Below are positions 18,783 to 26,791 of a stretch of DNA of 64,000 nt, piece by piece. The DNA comes from Aquidulcibacter paucihalophilus. GTDB taxonomy: Bacteria; Pseudomonadota; Alphaproteobacteria; Caulobacterales; Aquidulcibacteraceae. The notes under the pieces are model-generated. The model saw only the letters and a list, made by a program, of their open reading frames with translations. It did not search any database and had not been told where the DNA came from. Every line of letters begins with the position of its first letter. Within the stretch, counting starts at the first letter, position 1. The stretch spans positions 1-64,000 of the forward strand of contig NZ_NCSQ01000167.1 in NCBI RefSeq assembly GCF_002105465.1. The letters are read 5' to 3'. The position numbers and the translations under genes were made by a program.

Positions 18783-19456
18783 GCTCGATCATCGACGCAA
18801 ACTATGCTGCCTATTCCGCCAATGACCTTGAAGGCGTGTTGGCGACCTTGGCGGATGATTACACCGTCTCGCCATTTGGTGGCGCCCCCTGGCTGACCAG
18901 CAAGGACGGAGCGCGCAAAATGTATGCGCGCCATTTGGTCGATTATCCGATGAACCGCACCGAATTATTGGGCCGGATGGACTTGGCCAATGTTACCATC
19001 AAGCGCGAACATTCCGAGCCGGGCGAAGGCTCTAAAGCCCCCGCCGCCGATGTGATGATGATTTATACCGTGCGCGATGGCTTGATTGCGCGCTGTGAAT
19101 CGATCACCCAACAAGGCGATGAAGCAGCCGCGCTCGCGGTCGTGTCCAAACAGCTTGAAGCCTATAATAAGCAAGATCTCGATGCCCATGTCGCTTGCTT
19201 TGCCGATGATGTGGTGATTGCAGACCTTAATGGCGCAGAAAACTTGCACGGCATCGGCGATTATCGCGCCCGCTATCAAGGGGTGTTTGCGCAATATCCA
19301 CAAAACCATGCAGAGCTTGTGAACCGTCTCGCCTGTGGCAATGTCGTCGTCGATCACGAGCGCGTCCGTCGCAGCCCTGAGGGCGAGCCCTTTGAAGTGC
19401 TGGCGATTTATACCATTAAAGATGGCAAAATCGCGCGCGTGGACTTTGTGAAATGA
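18779..19456 (+). CDS. Tandem SnoaL/NTF2-like domain protein
   Basis: The product holds two copies of a SnoaL-like (NTF2 fold) domain. Copy one spans about residues 5-110 and ends MMIYTVRDGLIARCE; copy two spans about 120-225 and ends LAIYTIKDGKIARVDFVK. Both share a pattern of AY...DL......ADD, a YPxNxxEL motif and the strand near the end. Such domains bind small molecules in a conical pocket and may be enzymes, but no catalytic residue is obvious. It is coupled at both ends by ATGA overlaps with small membrane-protein genes. The last 30 bases are repeated exactly at 19922-19951, so this gene took part in a local duplication. Confidence 0.8.
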   Translation: MSSIIDANYAAYSANDLEGVLATLADDYTVSPFGGAPWLTSKDGARKMYARHLVDYPMNRTELLGRMDLANVTIKREHSEPGEGSKAPAADVMMIYTVRDGLIARCESITQQGDEAAALAVVSKQLEAYNKQDLDAHVACFADDVVIADLNGAENLHGIGDYRARYQGVFAQYPQNHAELVNRLACGNVVVDHERVRRSPEGEPFEVLAIYTIKDGKIARVDFVK

Positions 19457-19824
19457 AGGGGCACTTGATCCTTGCTTTGCTGGCGCTGATGATCTTAGCA
19501 AGCTGTGCTTGGATTTGGGTGAGCTTGATCAGGCCAAATCCAAAGATCGTGGAACAGATGCCTGGTGGCTTAGTAAGGCTTCGGTTGGCACGTCTGACCG
19601 AGATGATTGCATTGCTTTGGCCTTTGGTTGGGAGGCTATTGCTGGCCTTACTTGGCTTTGATTTGCCAGACTATGCCACTTATATCGCACTTGGTCTTAG
19701 CTCGACCTCGTGGTTAGCCTTGAAGTACTGGAGTCCATTAGGGGCATTATGGAATGACCATGACCGTGCGCAATATGAAGTAGGCCGTCTTCAACGACTT
19801 CATGCCTATAATTCTAGACGATAG
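19453..19824 (+). CDS. Small membrane protein downstream of SnoaL gene
   Basis: I do not recognise a family. The 123-residue product starts with a strong hydrophobic segment (LILALLALMILASCAWIWV) that could be a signal anchor; LASC is a possible lipobox. A second hydrophobic region (LLLALLGFDLPDYATYIALGL) and a basic tail follow. Its ATG overlaps the SnoaL stop. It has no visible similarity to the gene in the equivalent position at 19948, although both follow an almost identical SnoaL-gene end. Confidence 0.65.
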   Translation: MKGHLILALLALMILASCAWIWVSLIRPNPKIVEQMPGGLVRLRLARLTEMIALLWPLVGRLLLALLGFDLPDYATYIALGLSSTSWLALKYWSPLGALWNDHDRAQYEVGRLQRLHAYNSRR

Positions 19825-19840
19825 AGAGAGTCCTCTACCC

Positions 19841-19951
19841 ATGGCCACACGTCGCCCAGCACCGATTGAAGTTCAGCCAAAGTCGTTAGATGTCTTGGCT
19901 ACTCATTCCGTGCGCGACGGGAAAATCGCGCGCGTGGACTTTGTGAAATGA
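19841..19951 (+). pseudogene. Chimeric remnant: nuoE start joined to SnoaL-gene end
   Basis: This 36-codon open frame is a fusion of two neighbours. Codons 1-17 match the nuoE start (MATRRPAPIEVQPKS, against MATRRLAPPEVQPKS in nuoE), with 16 identical bases from the ATG. Codons 18-36 match the end of the SnoaL gene (VRDGKIARVDFVK), with 30 identical terminal bases. The fusion is in frame, and its stop overlaps the next ATG (19948) just as the true SnoaL stop overlaps 19453. It is best explained as the scar of a duplication or allele exchange followed by deletion. It may still be translated and couple the next gene. Confidence 0.85.
19922..19951 (+). repeat. 30-base exact direct repeat of 19427-19456
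   Basis: The final 30 bases of the SnoaL gene occur identically here, 495 bases downstream. A second, matching pair is formed by the nuoE start (20340 onward) and 19841 onward, 499 bases apart. The two pairs together outline a repeat unit of about 0.5 kb whose ends are conserved while the gene inside differs. Confidence 0.9.
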
Positions 19952-20337
19952 GTGACGGTGCCCTCAGCCATATCCTGTATCCTGTGATGATGCTGATAGT
20001 CTACCTCCCCATTGTTTTGCTGGGAGTCGGCAAAGAGTTTAGGCGACTGCAGGGACATTTTCAGGGCAGTGACGCTGCTTTGCGACGGGCATTGTATCTT
20101 AAAGGTCTGTTACCCTCGCTTGGGATGGGAATAGCCTTTACTGGCCTGGCCGTAGCGCAAGAACTCAATGGTTCGATCTGGTCTTGGGTCGTCGGGTTTA
20201 CATGCTTGTTCGTAGCTGCTGGTGTGCTGTCGCTTTTCTACGTTGGTCCGCTCCGCCTGCTATTTGCCGAATTGGAAGACGCTGACATCTCCGCCCACAA
20301 ATACACAAACTCCGACAAATCTCATCAAGGCAGTTAA
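19948..20337 (+). CDS. Small polytopic membrane protein before nuoE
   Basis: I do not recognise a family. The 129-residue product has three or four hydrophobic stretches: ILYPVMMLIVYLPIVLLGVG, GLLPSLGMGIAFTGLAVA and WVVGFTCLFVAAGVLSLFYV. A charged, His/Lys-containing C-terminus follows. Its ATG overlaps the stop of the chimeric remnant, and its stop is two bases before nuoE. It occupies the same slot, relative to flanking repeats, as the gene at 19453 but is not similar to it. Confidence 0.68.
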   Translation: MSDGALSHILYPVMMLIVYLPIVLLGVGKEFRRLQGHFQGSDAALRRALYLKGLLPSLGMGIAFTGLAVAQELNGSIWSWVVGFTCLFVAAGVLSLFYVGPLRLLFAELEDADISAHKYTNSDKSHQGS

Positions 20338-20339
20338 TC

Positions 20340-20999
20340 ATGGCCACACGTCGCCTCGCACCCCCCGAAGTTCAGCCCAAATCGTTTGATTGGTCGGCAG
20401 AGAGTGCCGTGAAAGTTGCGTTTTGGCTGGGTAAATATCCAGAAGCCCGCAAGCAATCGGCGGTGATCCCGCTGTTATGGCTGGCGCAAAAGCAAGAAGG
20501 CTGGGTGAGCGAGCCTGCGTTGCGCAAGATCGCGCTCGACCTCGGCATGGCCTATATCCGCGTCTATGAAGTTGCGACTTTCTATACGATGTTCCACTTG
20601 GCCCCGGTCGGCAAACATCATTTGCAAGTGTGCGGCACCACGCCCTGCATGCTGCGCGGCTCTGGCGACTTGATTGACGTCTGCAAGAAACGCATTGGCC
20701 ATCACCACCATGTCACGCCGGATGGCTTGTTCTCGTGGGAAGAAATGGAGTGCATGGGGGCCTGCGCCAATGCGCCCATCGTTGCCATCCACGATTATTA
20801 CCATGAAGATCTGACGGCGGAGAGCTTGAGCGCGATTATCGACGATTTGGCCGCTGGCAAAGACGTCACGCCAGGTTCTGCCATTGGTCGCCTAACCAGT
20901 GCACCCGATGGCGGCCCCAATGTCTTGAAGGACGAGACCTTGTTTGACGGCAGCCTCGCCAAAAAGATCAAACTACCAAACTTGCCCGAGAAGGCTTAG
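20340..20999 (+). CDS. nuoE: NADH-quinone oxidoreductase subunit E (24 kDa)
   Basis: NuoE is the thioredoxin-fold subunit with the 2Fe-2S cluster N1a. Cysteine ligands are seen in VCGTTPCMLRGS and in the later CMGACANAP. The N-terminal helical part (YPEARKQSAVIPLLWLAQKQEGWVS) and VYEVATFYTMFH are family hallmarks. Residues after about 175 form a poorly conserved tail (219 in all, a usual alphaproteobacterial length). The first 17 codons are copied imperfectly at 19841. It precedes nuoF, but here an M48 protease and a membrane-protein gene separate the two by about 2.1 kb. Confidence 0.96.
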   Translation: MATRRLAPPEVQPKSFDWSAESAVKVAFWLGKYPEARKQSAVIPLLWLAQKQEGWVSEPALRKIALDLGMAYIRVYEVATFYTMFHLAPVGKHHLQVCGTTPCMLRGSGDLIDVCKKRIGHHHHVTPDGLFSWEEMECMGACANAPIVAIHDYYHEDLTAESLSAIIDDLAAGKDVTPGSAIGRLTSAPDGGPNVLKDETLFDGSLAKKIKLPNLPEKA

Positions 21000-21024
21000 G
21001 CGAAGGTCAGGGGCTGGATTTCCC

Positions 21025-21465
21025 ATGAATACGGGTTCCAGTCCGCCCTTTCTTCGCCCGCAGGATGATCCAAACCGCGTTGGGATTCCTGTCACCAGTG
21101 ACGCTGCCTTTTGGGCCTCCATGTTTTTGTCATGGATAGCCCAATCCGTTGATGATTTGCTTGTCGTTGATCGTTGGGCGCTCAATTTCATGGCAGTTGC
21201 AGCCGTTAGCCTGCTTGGCCTTGCGATTTTCAAAGGCATTGAGCGGCCTTGGCAGATTTCTATGCGCCTACCCCGCACCACCGCCTGGATCATGCTGGCC
21301 GTGATGATTGTTGTCACTGGGGTATGGCTTTGGTGTGGTCTGTTCTATACGCGCGATGTGGCCGCACGCTTGCTCTATGGCCTATGTGGCAGCCTCACAG
21401 CGTGGAGTGCTTTTGCCACGTTTCACGCATTAGCGACCAGCAGGGCTAAATCGGACGATCTTTAA
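21025..21465 (+). CDS. Small membrane protein after nuoE
   Basis: I do not recognise a family. The 146-residue product has a soluble N-terminus (about 50 residues) and three hydrophobic segments: ALNFMAVAAVSLLGLAIF, TAWIMLAVMIVVTGVWLWCGLF and YGLCGSLTAWSAFATFHAL. It starts 25 bases after nuoE. Its last 36 bases overlap the 3' end of the M48 protease gene on the other strand, so the two converge. Confidence 0.68.
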   Translation: MNTGSSPPFLRPQDDPNRVGIPVTSDAAFWASMFLSWIAQSVDDLLVVDRWALNFMAVAAVSLLGLAIFKGIERPWQISMRLPRTTAWIMLAVMIVVTGVWLWCGLFYTRDVAARLLYGLCGSLTAWSAFATFHALATSRAKSDDL

Positions 21466-22869
21466 AAGCTCACCCGGCTTAAGTGGGCGCTCGGCACTCA
21501 TGCCATTGATCATCAAGAAGCGCTCGGTCTTGAAGTCGGGATAGGCCATGCGGGCAGACAGGCTTGCCACCGTGTCGCCAGCCCGGACGGTCACAATTTC
21601 AAGCTCACGTGGGCGCAAAGCCGCAATCTCAGTGGCCGATAATTCGCGGAAGGTTTGGGTGATGGGGAAGGTGGGCGACAGGCCATCGGCCGGGCCCATC
21701 ATCACAAAGTGAAAGGCCCGCCCATTTAAGTTATAGGCAATCACGCCGACATCGACGGGCCCAGAGCGGGTTTGCGTGCGCGCCAACAAAGTAATTGTTG
21801 GCATGCCATTGGTTGTGCCAGGCGTTGCTAGTCCCAAAGTCGCTGGTGTCTGGCCTAAGGTCTCACGCGCTTTGGCGATGGCATAGGTATCCAGACCGCC
21901 GGATAAGGTGCTGCCACCGCCGAACCGGCCTTTGCGGCCATTTGGTCCTTCAATTTCAACAGCTTCTGTCGTGTTGTTGAGGGAAAATCCTTGCGGCACT
22001 TCAAAGGTAATCTTCATGCTGGGATGGGAAAAGCGCCGCCCATCGACAAAGCCTTGTTCGGGATCATCGCCTACGCGCAGGCCCGCTAACGCCGTTAAAT
22101 AGGGACGCACGAGTTCTGGCGGCACATCGCGGCTGGCCTTGGCGGCACGGGCGGCATTGGCGGTGCGCGCAACACGCTCTGTCGTGATGGGGTGACTGCG
22201 CGCCCAAGTCGGCACATCGCGCGGCTGGCGGCTATTCACCTTGGCGTTGAGTGCTTCCTGCGCGGCTAAAGCCGCCAACATGTCGGACGCGGCAAAGAGA
22301 TTATAGCCATTGGCTTGCAGATAGCGCACGCCATAATCGTCGGACTCATTTTCCTGCTTGCGTGAGTAGCTGAGCGTATAGACTTGCGCCAATTGCCCGG
22401 CCGTCTGCATGATTTCGTCGGATTTGGTGGCAATCCCAAGGGCGATGGCCCCTAAGGTTGACAGTGTGGAGGCTTGGGTGCGCTTCAGTGAATGCTTGCC
22501 GACAATATGGCCGACTTCATGACCCAACACGCTGGCCAGCTCGTCTTCGGAATTCATAATCGCCATCAGGCCGCGGGTGATATAGATGTAGCAGCCAGGC
22601 ACCGCAAAGGCGTTGACGACGTCTGAATTGATCACGGTAAAGGTGCATTGGTCCTTGAGCCCGGCGGTGGTGGCTACCTTTGCCCCGACACCGGAGACAT
22701 AGGTTGCAAGCGGGCCGGTGATGGCACCGCCAAATTGGGCAACGATTTGGGGATGCTGCTTGATGGCTTGGGCGCGCTCATTCGGCTTGATGATTTGGGC
22801 CGCAGCCGGTGTGGCGACAGGTGCGGCGAGGACGGCTAACGCTCCCATAAGAACCCAATTCTTGCGCAT
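21430..22869 (-). CDS. Periplasmic M48-family metalloprotease with LysM-like tail
   Basis: This is a BepA/YfgC-like zinc protease, probably concerned with quality control of outer-membrane proteins. The signal peptide runs from residue 1 to about 25 (cleavage after PAAA). The zinc site HEVGH is at residues 118-122, and a second Glu ligand lies in the RKQENESDDYG helix. A segment of about 120 residues follows the catalytic domain. The C-terminus (VTVRAGDTVASLSARM...LKPGELLKIV) looks like a LysM-type peptidoglycan-binding unit. The ATG at 22869 has GGAG seven bases upstream; a GTG at 22872 is next to it. It is transcribed against nuo and splits nuoE from nuoF. Confidence 0.9.
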   Translation of the reverse strand: MRKNWVLMGALAVLAAPVATPAAAQIIKPNERAQAIKQHPQIVAQFGGAITGPLATYVSGVGAKVATTAGLKDQCTFTVINSDVVNAFAVPGCYIYITRGLMAIMNSEDELASVLGHEVGHIVGKHSLKRTQASTLSTLGAIALGIATKSDEIMQTAGQLAQVYTLSYSRKQENESDDYGVRYLQANGYNLFAASDMLAALAAQEALNAKVNSRQPRDVPTWARSHPITTERVARTANAARAAKASRDVPPELVRPYLTALAGLRVGDDPEQGFVDGRRFSHPSMKITFEVPQGFSLNNTTEAVEIEGPNGRKGRFGGGSTLSGGLDTYAIAKARETLGQTPATLGLATPGTTNGMPTITLLARTQTRSGPVDVGVIAYNLNGRAFHFVMMGPADGLSPTFPITQTFRELSATEIAALRPRELEIVTVRAGDTVASLSARMAYPDFKTERFLMINGMSAERPLKPGELLKIVRFSPAGR

Positions 22870-23082
22870 CACACTTCTCCAAGTTTGAAACTCATGATGG
22901 CGGCATTGGCTTGATCTGGCTAATCAAATTCGCAGGCTAGGCGGGCCGGTTTAGGATGACTAGGCAGTAGCTTCCTTCCTGCAGTGCGAATGCGCTTCTA
23001 CCTGCAAATGTCGTTGGCAGGCTGGATGAAGCCCTATAGAAGCTTACACACGAACTATCCCGCTTAGCTGATCGAGTGTTCT

Positions 23083-24387
23083 ATGATTGCCGATAAAGAC
23101 CGTATCTTCCTGAACCTCTATGGCCGCCATGATTGGCGCTTGGAAGGGGCTAAGCAGCGTGGCGCGTGGAATGCCACCAAGGATATGATTGACGCAGGGC
23201 GCGATTGGATCATTCAGCAAGTCAAAGACTCGGGTCTGCGGGGCCGGGGAGGGGCGGGTTTCCCGACGGGCCTCAAATGGTCCTTTATGCCCAAAGAGGT
23301 GAAGGATCGGCCGCATTATCTGGTCGTCAATGCCGATGAGTCTGAGCCTGGAACCTGCAAAGACCGTGACATGATGCGCCATGATCCTCATTTGCTGATC
23401 GAAGGCTGCTTGATTGCCTCATTCGCCATGCAGGCTCATACCGCTTACATCTATATTCGCGGCGAATATGTGCTGGAGCGCGAGCGTTTGGAAGCCGCGA
23501 TCAAGGAAGCATATGAAGCCAAGCTGATCGGCAAGAACAACATCCACGGTTGGGACTTTGACCTTTATGTCCATCACGGGGCAGGGGCCTATATTTGCGG
23601 GGAAGAAACCGCTCTGCTCGAAAGCCTTGAAGGCAAGAAGGGCCAGCCGCGCCTCAAGCCGCCATTTCCTGCCAATGCGGGTCTCTATGGTTGCCCAACC
23701 ACGGTCAATAATGTGGAATCAATTGCGGTGGTGCCAACCATTTTGCGCCGGGGTGCCCAGTGGTTTGCCGGCTTTGGCCGCCCGAATAATACAGGCACGA
23801 AAGTCTTCTGCGTGTCGGGCCATGTCAACAAGCCCTGCAATGTTGAAGATGCCATGTCGATCCCGCTCAAATATCTGTTGGAAGAACATTGCGGCGGCGT
23901 GCGTGGGGGGTGGTCGAATTTGAAGGCCGTCATCCCCGGCGGGTCATCGGTGCGCATGATCACCCAGGAAATGGCCGAAGATGCCTTGATGGACTTCGAC
24001 AGTCTGTCAGCCTTGAAGTCGGGCCTTGGTACCGCGGGCGTGATCGTGATGGATAAGTCGACAGACCTCATCAAAGCGATTGCCCGTCTGGCCTATTTCT
24101 ACAAGCATGAAAGCTGTGGCCAATGCACACCGTGCCGCGAGGGCACTGGCTGGATGTGGCGCGTGCTGGAACGTATGGCGGTTGGACAAGCCGAACACCG
24201 CGAAATCGACCTATTGCTGGAAGTGGCTGGCCAAGTCGAAGGCCACACAATTTGCGCTTTGGGCGATGCGGCTGCGTGGCCGGTGCAAGGCCTGATCTGG
24301 CGCTTCCGCGGTGAAATCGAGGAACGTATCGACCGCTATCGTCTGGGCAAGCCCCACGTCTTAGGGGCCGCTATCGCAGCGGAATGA
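23083..24387 (+). CDS. nuoF: NADH-quinone oxidoreductase subunit F (51 kDa)
   Basis: NuoF oxidises NADH with FMN and holds 4Fe-4S cluster N3. The NADH/FMN-binding glycine-rich region is [18 protein letters not shown]. The flavin-site [13 protein letters not shown] and [16 protein letters not shown] follow. The cluster ligands are in [12 protein letters not shown] plus a later Cys in [13 protein letters not shown]. The 434-residue length is normal. It stands alone: a 213-base gap and a divergent M48 gene lie upstream, and two toxin-antitoxin modules separate it from nuoG. Confidence 0.97.
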   Translation: MIADKDRIFLNLYGRHDWRLEGAKQRGAWNATKDMIDAGRDWIIQQVKDSGLRGRGGAGFPTGLKWSFMPKEVKDRPHYLVVNADESEPGTCKDRDMMRHDPHLLIEGCLIASFAMQAHTAYIYIRGEYVLERERLEAAIKEAYEAKLIGKNNIHGWDFDLYVHHGAGAYICGEETALLESLEGKKGQPRLKPPFPANAGLYGCPTTVNNVESIAVVPTILRRGAQWFAGFGRPNNTGTKVFCVSGHVNKPCNVEDAMSIPLKYLLEEHCGGVRGGWSNLKAVIPGGSSVRMITQEMAEDALMDFDSLSALKSGLGTAGVIVMDKSTDLIKAIARLAYFYKHESCGQCTPCREGTGWMWRVLERMAVGQAEHREIDLLLEVAGQVEGHTICALGDAAAWPVQGLIWRFRGEIEERIDRYRLGKPHVLGAAIAAE

Positions 24388-24660
24388 AGCCAGCGAAGTT
24401 TACCGCGTGTTGTCAAGAGCGTTTCTACCCACTGCCAAGTGGGCAGGTTCGCTTCCTTATGTTAGCATTAGGACCGATCCAAGCATGCTTTAGCAAGCCA
24501 TGAGGCTGTGGCATGCTTTGGCAGGTGCTTGACGTGATTGCCAATTTGGCTGGCGGTATAAATGCTCCTGACCTGTTTGCAGACTAACTTTATTCGGAAG
24601 CCGAAGATATTGCGGCTTTCTGGGCTTTGAAATTGAAGCTTTTTCTGATTTCTTGACTGT
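24388..24660. other. Intergenic stretch after nuoF
   Basis: No gene is recognised. A small stem CCCACT/AGTGGG (24428-24443) lies shortly after the nuoF stop, without a T-tract, and could be a weak terminator. The rest is less GC-rich than nuo and leads into the toxin-antitoxin operator. Confidence 0.4.
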
Positions 24661-24676
24661 TCATGATGCATCATGA
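24661..24676. promoter_or_regulatory. 16-bp perfect palindrome before Doc-type module
   Basis: TCATGATGCATCATGA reads identically on both strands and ends about 40 bases before the antitoxin start. Its position fits an operator bound by the antitoxin. Binding is inference from position and symmetry. Confidence 0.55.
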
Positions 24677-24715
24677 TAAAGCAAATTCTGTGGTTGAACT
24701 CAAAGGTAAATGGCA

Positions 24716-24946
24716 ATGACGCAGCCGATCCTCGAAAAATTTGCAACCCAAGTTGAGGTCGAGAAGCTAGCAATAGTGCGCGAGTTAGCTCGTAAAGAAG
24801 GAAGGTTGTTGCAATCCCTCATTGACGAAGCGCTAACGGATCTTTTGGAAAAGCGGCGCCGAAGCCAAGTGCGTGCCTCAGTTATGGAAGCATATCAATC
24901 TAGCCACGAGACTTTTGCCCCACTCTATAAGAAACTCGCTGATTGA
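24716..24946 (+). CDS. Putative antitoxin partner of Doc-like toxin
   Basis: This small, charged protein (76 residues) is likely to bind DNA and neutralise the following toxin. The N-terminus predicts a strand, then helices (EVEKLAIVRELARKEGRLLQSLIDEALTDLLEKRR), a ribbon-helix-helix-like pattern. The C-terminal ASVMEAYQSSHETFAPLYKKLAD could be the toxin-binding tail. It is not an obvious Phd. The ATG at 24716 has AAGG nine bases upstream; an ATG at 24710 is closer to it. The stop overlaps the toxin's TTG start. Confidence 0.72.
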   Translation: MTQPILEKFATQVEVEKLAIVRELARKEGRLLQSLIDEALTDLLEKRRRSQVRASVMEAYQSSHETFAPLYKKLAD

Positions 24947-25317
24947 CAGAGTATCTGACCTTAGATGAAGTGCTTTTGATACATGCTGACCAAATCGAGA
25001 GATATGGTGGCACCCATGGGGTGCGGGATTTGGGCCTTATTGATTCTGCGCTTTCAAGACCTAGGTCGGGCTATTATGGGTCCACCATTGAACAAGCTGC
25101 AGCGCTTTGGGAGAGTTTCGCCCAGAACCATGCCTTTTTGGATGGGAATAAGCGGACAGCATTTGCGGTAACATATACATTTTTACAAATTAACGGATGG
25201 CGTATTCGAGCCGGACCTGACGAGACCTATGACTTTATAGCTCATTTGTACTCGAGGCAGGCATTTGTCTTCATTCATCTTGTCGAATGGTTGCATTCAA
25301 ACACGTCAAAAGCATAA
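24943..25317 (+). CDS. doc: Doc-type (Fic fold) toxin
   Basis: Doc toxins phosphorylate and inactivate elongation factor Tu. The core motif is HAFLDGNKRTAF, matching the Doc consensus HxFxDGNKR rather than the AMP-transferring Fic form. The N-terminal YLTLDEVLLIHADQIERYGG and the helix following the motif (TYTFLQINGWRI) agree with the death-on-curing family. Length is 124 residues, as usual. The start is a TTG overlapping the antitoxin stop. The pair lies between nuoF and nuoG in nuo orientation. Confidence 0.88.
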   Translation: MTEYLTLDEVLLIHADQIERYGGTHGVRDLGLIDSALSRPRSGYYGSTIEQAAALWESFAQNHAFLDGNKRTAFAVTYTFLQINGWRIRAGPDETYDFIAHLYSRQAFVFIHLVEWLHSNTSKA

Positions 25318-25440
25318 CGGTCGGAGGTGAGCGACAATTTTTGGGTCGCCGCCAAAATCACATAGCTCCAACGTCATTTTCGTCGTTTGACGAATAGCTA
25401 AGTGCGTGCCCAAATCCTGACTTTAGGTGAGGGTTTCAGG

Positions 25441-26052
25441 ATGGCTTTGGAGCGGATCAGTCGGGACTGGCGATGGGCAAAGCTGGCCTTGGCACTGTGT
25501 GCTTTCGCGCTCACGGCGGCCTGCACACTCTTAGTCGGGCCATATTCATCGACCCGTGATTGGCCGTTTGGTAAGGATGTGACTGAAGTGACGTTGGAGC
25601 TTCAGCCGCTTGACTCTCTGTTTCCACCACCTCAAACAATTCGTTTGTCGCGTACCATGGATGGCATCCAGTTTTTGGCGTCGTCACCGGGTGAGGGCGA
25701 CTTAAATGGCCGAGTTTCAATAAAATATCTGGGCTCAAACGCGCTAGGCCGCGTCTATGGCTATGCAATCCCAAAATCAGACCTCCCAGATAACATGGAG
25801 GGGCGCAAAACAGCGTCTGAACTTCGCTTAGGTCGACACCAAGCAGCCGCCGCCTACTATGGTATGATGTTGATCAAAGCCACACGGAGTGAGGTACCAG
25901 ATCAAGAGCTGGCGCTTCGGGTGCCAGTCTGTGATGGGGCTTCGGCGGAAGAATGTACCTATGAAACTTCCGCCGCGGTTTGGGCTTTGTTGGCAGCAAA
26001 GGTTCCTGAGATGACGTTTGAAGATATGCCAATTTACGTCATTCGGCATTAG
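25441..26052 (+). CDS. Putative lipoprotein of unknown function
   Basis: I do not recognise a family. The N-terminus is basic (MALERISRDWRWAK), then hydrophobic, and ends in LTAAC, a likely lipobox. The mature part (about 170 residues) is mixed alpha/beta with two Cys in VCDGASAEECTY, possibly a disulphide. The start at 25441 has AGGTGAGGG upstream; a GTG at 25402 is possible. The gene lies between the Doc and RES toxin modules and converges with the RES gene across a 16-base gap. Confidence 0.6.
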   Translation: MALERISRDWRWAKLALALCAFALTAACTLLVGPYSSTRDWPFGKDVTEVTLELQPLDSLFPPPQTIRLSRTMDGIQFLASSPGEGDLNGRVSIKYLGSNALGRVYGYAIPKSDLPDNMEGRKTASELRLGRHQAAAAYYGMMLIKATRSEVPDQELALRVPVCDGASAEECTYETSAAVWALLAAKVPEMTFEDMPIYVIRH

Positions 26053-26068
26053 GGTCTTTCGTGCGAGA

Positions 26069-26791
26069 CTAGGTTGTCTCCACGACGCGAAACATTTCGC
26101 CACTACCCAAATCGCGAACCAGATCGACGCGCCGACCATCCCAATGATAGGCGAGATGGCGGCCTTGGACCGGATTAGAGGCGCAATCTGGATAGAAGAG
26201 ACCAGCGCATGTTCCCGCTGCGTGGCGCACACTGGGATAGACAATCCCATCAGACCCTGCTGCCCGAAGTGTCGCTGCCAAAGTCTGCGATCCGACATAA
26301 GAATTGGGATCAAGCGCGGAGGCATGCTCGGGTTCCCCTAAACGCAAATCATGCAAATCGGCGTCGACCGACAAGACGATCTCGCGAAACTGCGACGTCC
26401 AACCGGGGGCCTCCCCCGTGCGCGCCAAGAAGCGACCATGGTGGTGGATCGTTTCAAATAGCGCCGTTTCGAAATGGGCGGCGACATAAAGCACGCCATA
26501 GCTGCCGTCGCTAAAGCGGCTGGGTCGATCTGGGCTGATATGGGTGAAGGGGGCCATAAGATAGCTCGCCCCCGTGCCACCAACGCGGCGCGCAGGCGGC
26601 ACCAGATCGAGATTGCCAATCGAAGCCATCAGGCGTGGATTGGTCTTTTGCTCGGCTGAGATCAGCAAAGCCCAGTCTTCTGGGTCAGCAATATCCTCAA
26701 ACAAATCAATCGGAGGGAAGCTACTTCGGATGATCCGAACCGCGCTTTTCCAACTGACCTTGGCGAGAGGGAGGGCAGGCAACCCACTCAC
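26069..26791 (-). CDS. RES-domain toxin (NAD-degrading type)
   Basis: RES toxins of the RES-Xre modules consume NAD+. Family markers include an Arg in SRFSDGSYGVLYVA and the Glu in HFETALFETIHHHGRFLA. Later come SDGIVYPSVRHA, with the Ser, and LAYHWDGRRV near the end. The length of 240 residues is at the upper end of the family. Its start overlaps the antitoxin stop by ATGA. It reads against nuo. Confidence 0.85.
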   Translation of the reverse strand: MSGLPALPLAKVSWKSAVRIIRSSFPPIDLFEDIADPEDWALLISAEQKTNPRLMASIGNLDLVPPARRVGGTGASYLMAPFTHISPDRPSRFSDGSYGVLYVAAHFETALFETIHHHGRFLARTGEAPGWTSQFREIVLSVDADLHDLRLGEPEHASALDPNSYVGSQTLAATLRAAGSDGIVYPSVRHAAGTCAGLFYPDCASNPVQGRHLAYHWDGRRVDLVRDLGSGEMFRVVETT

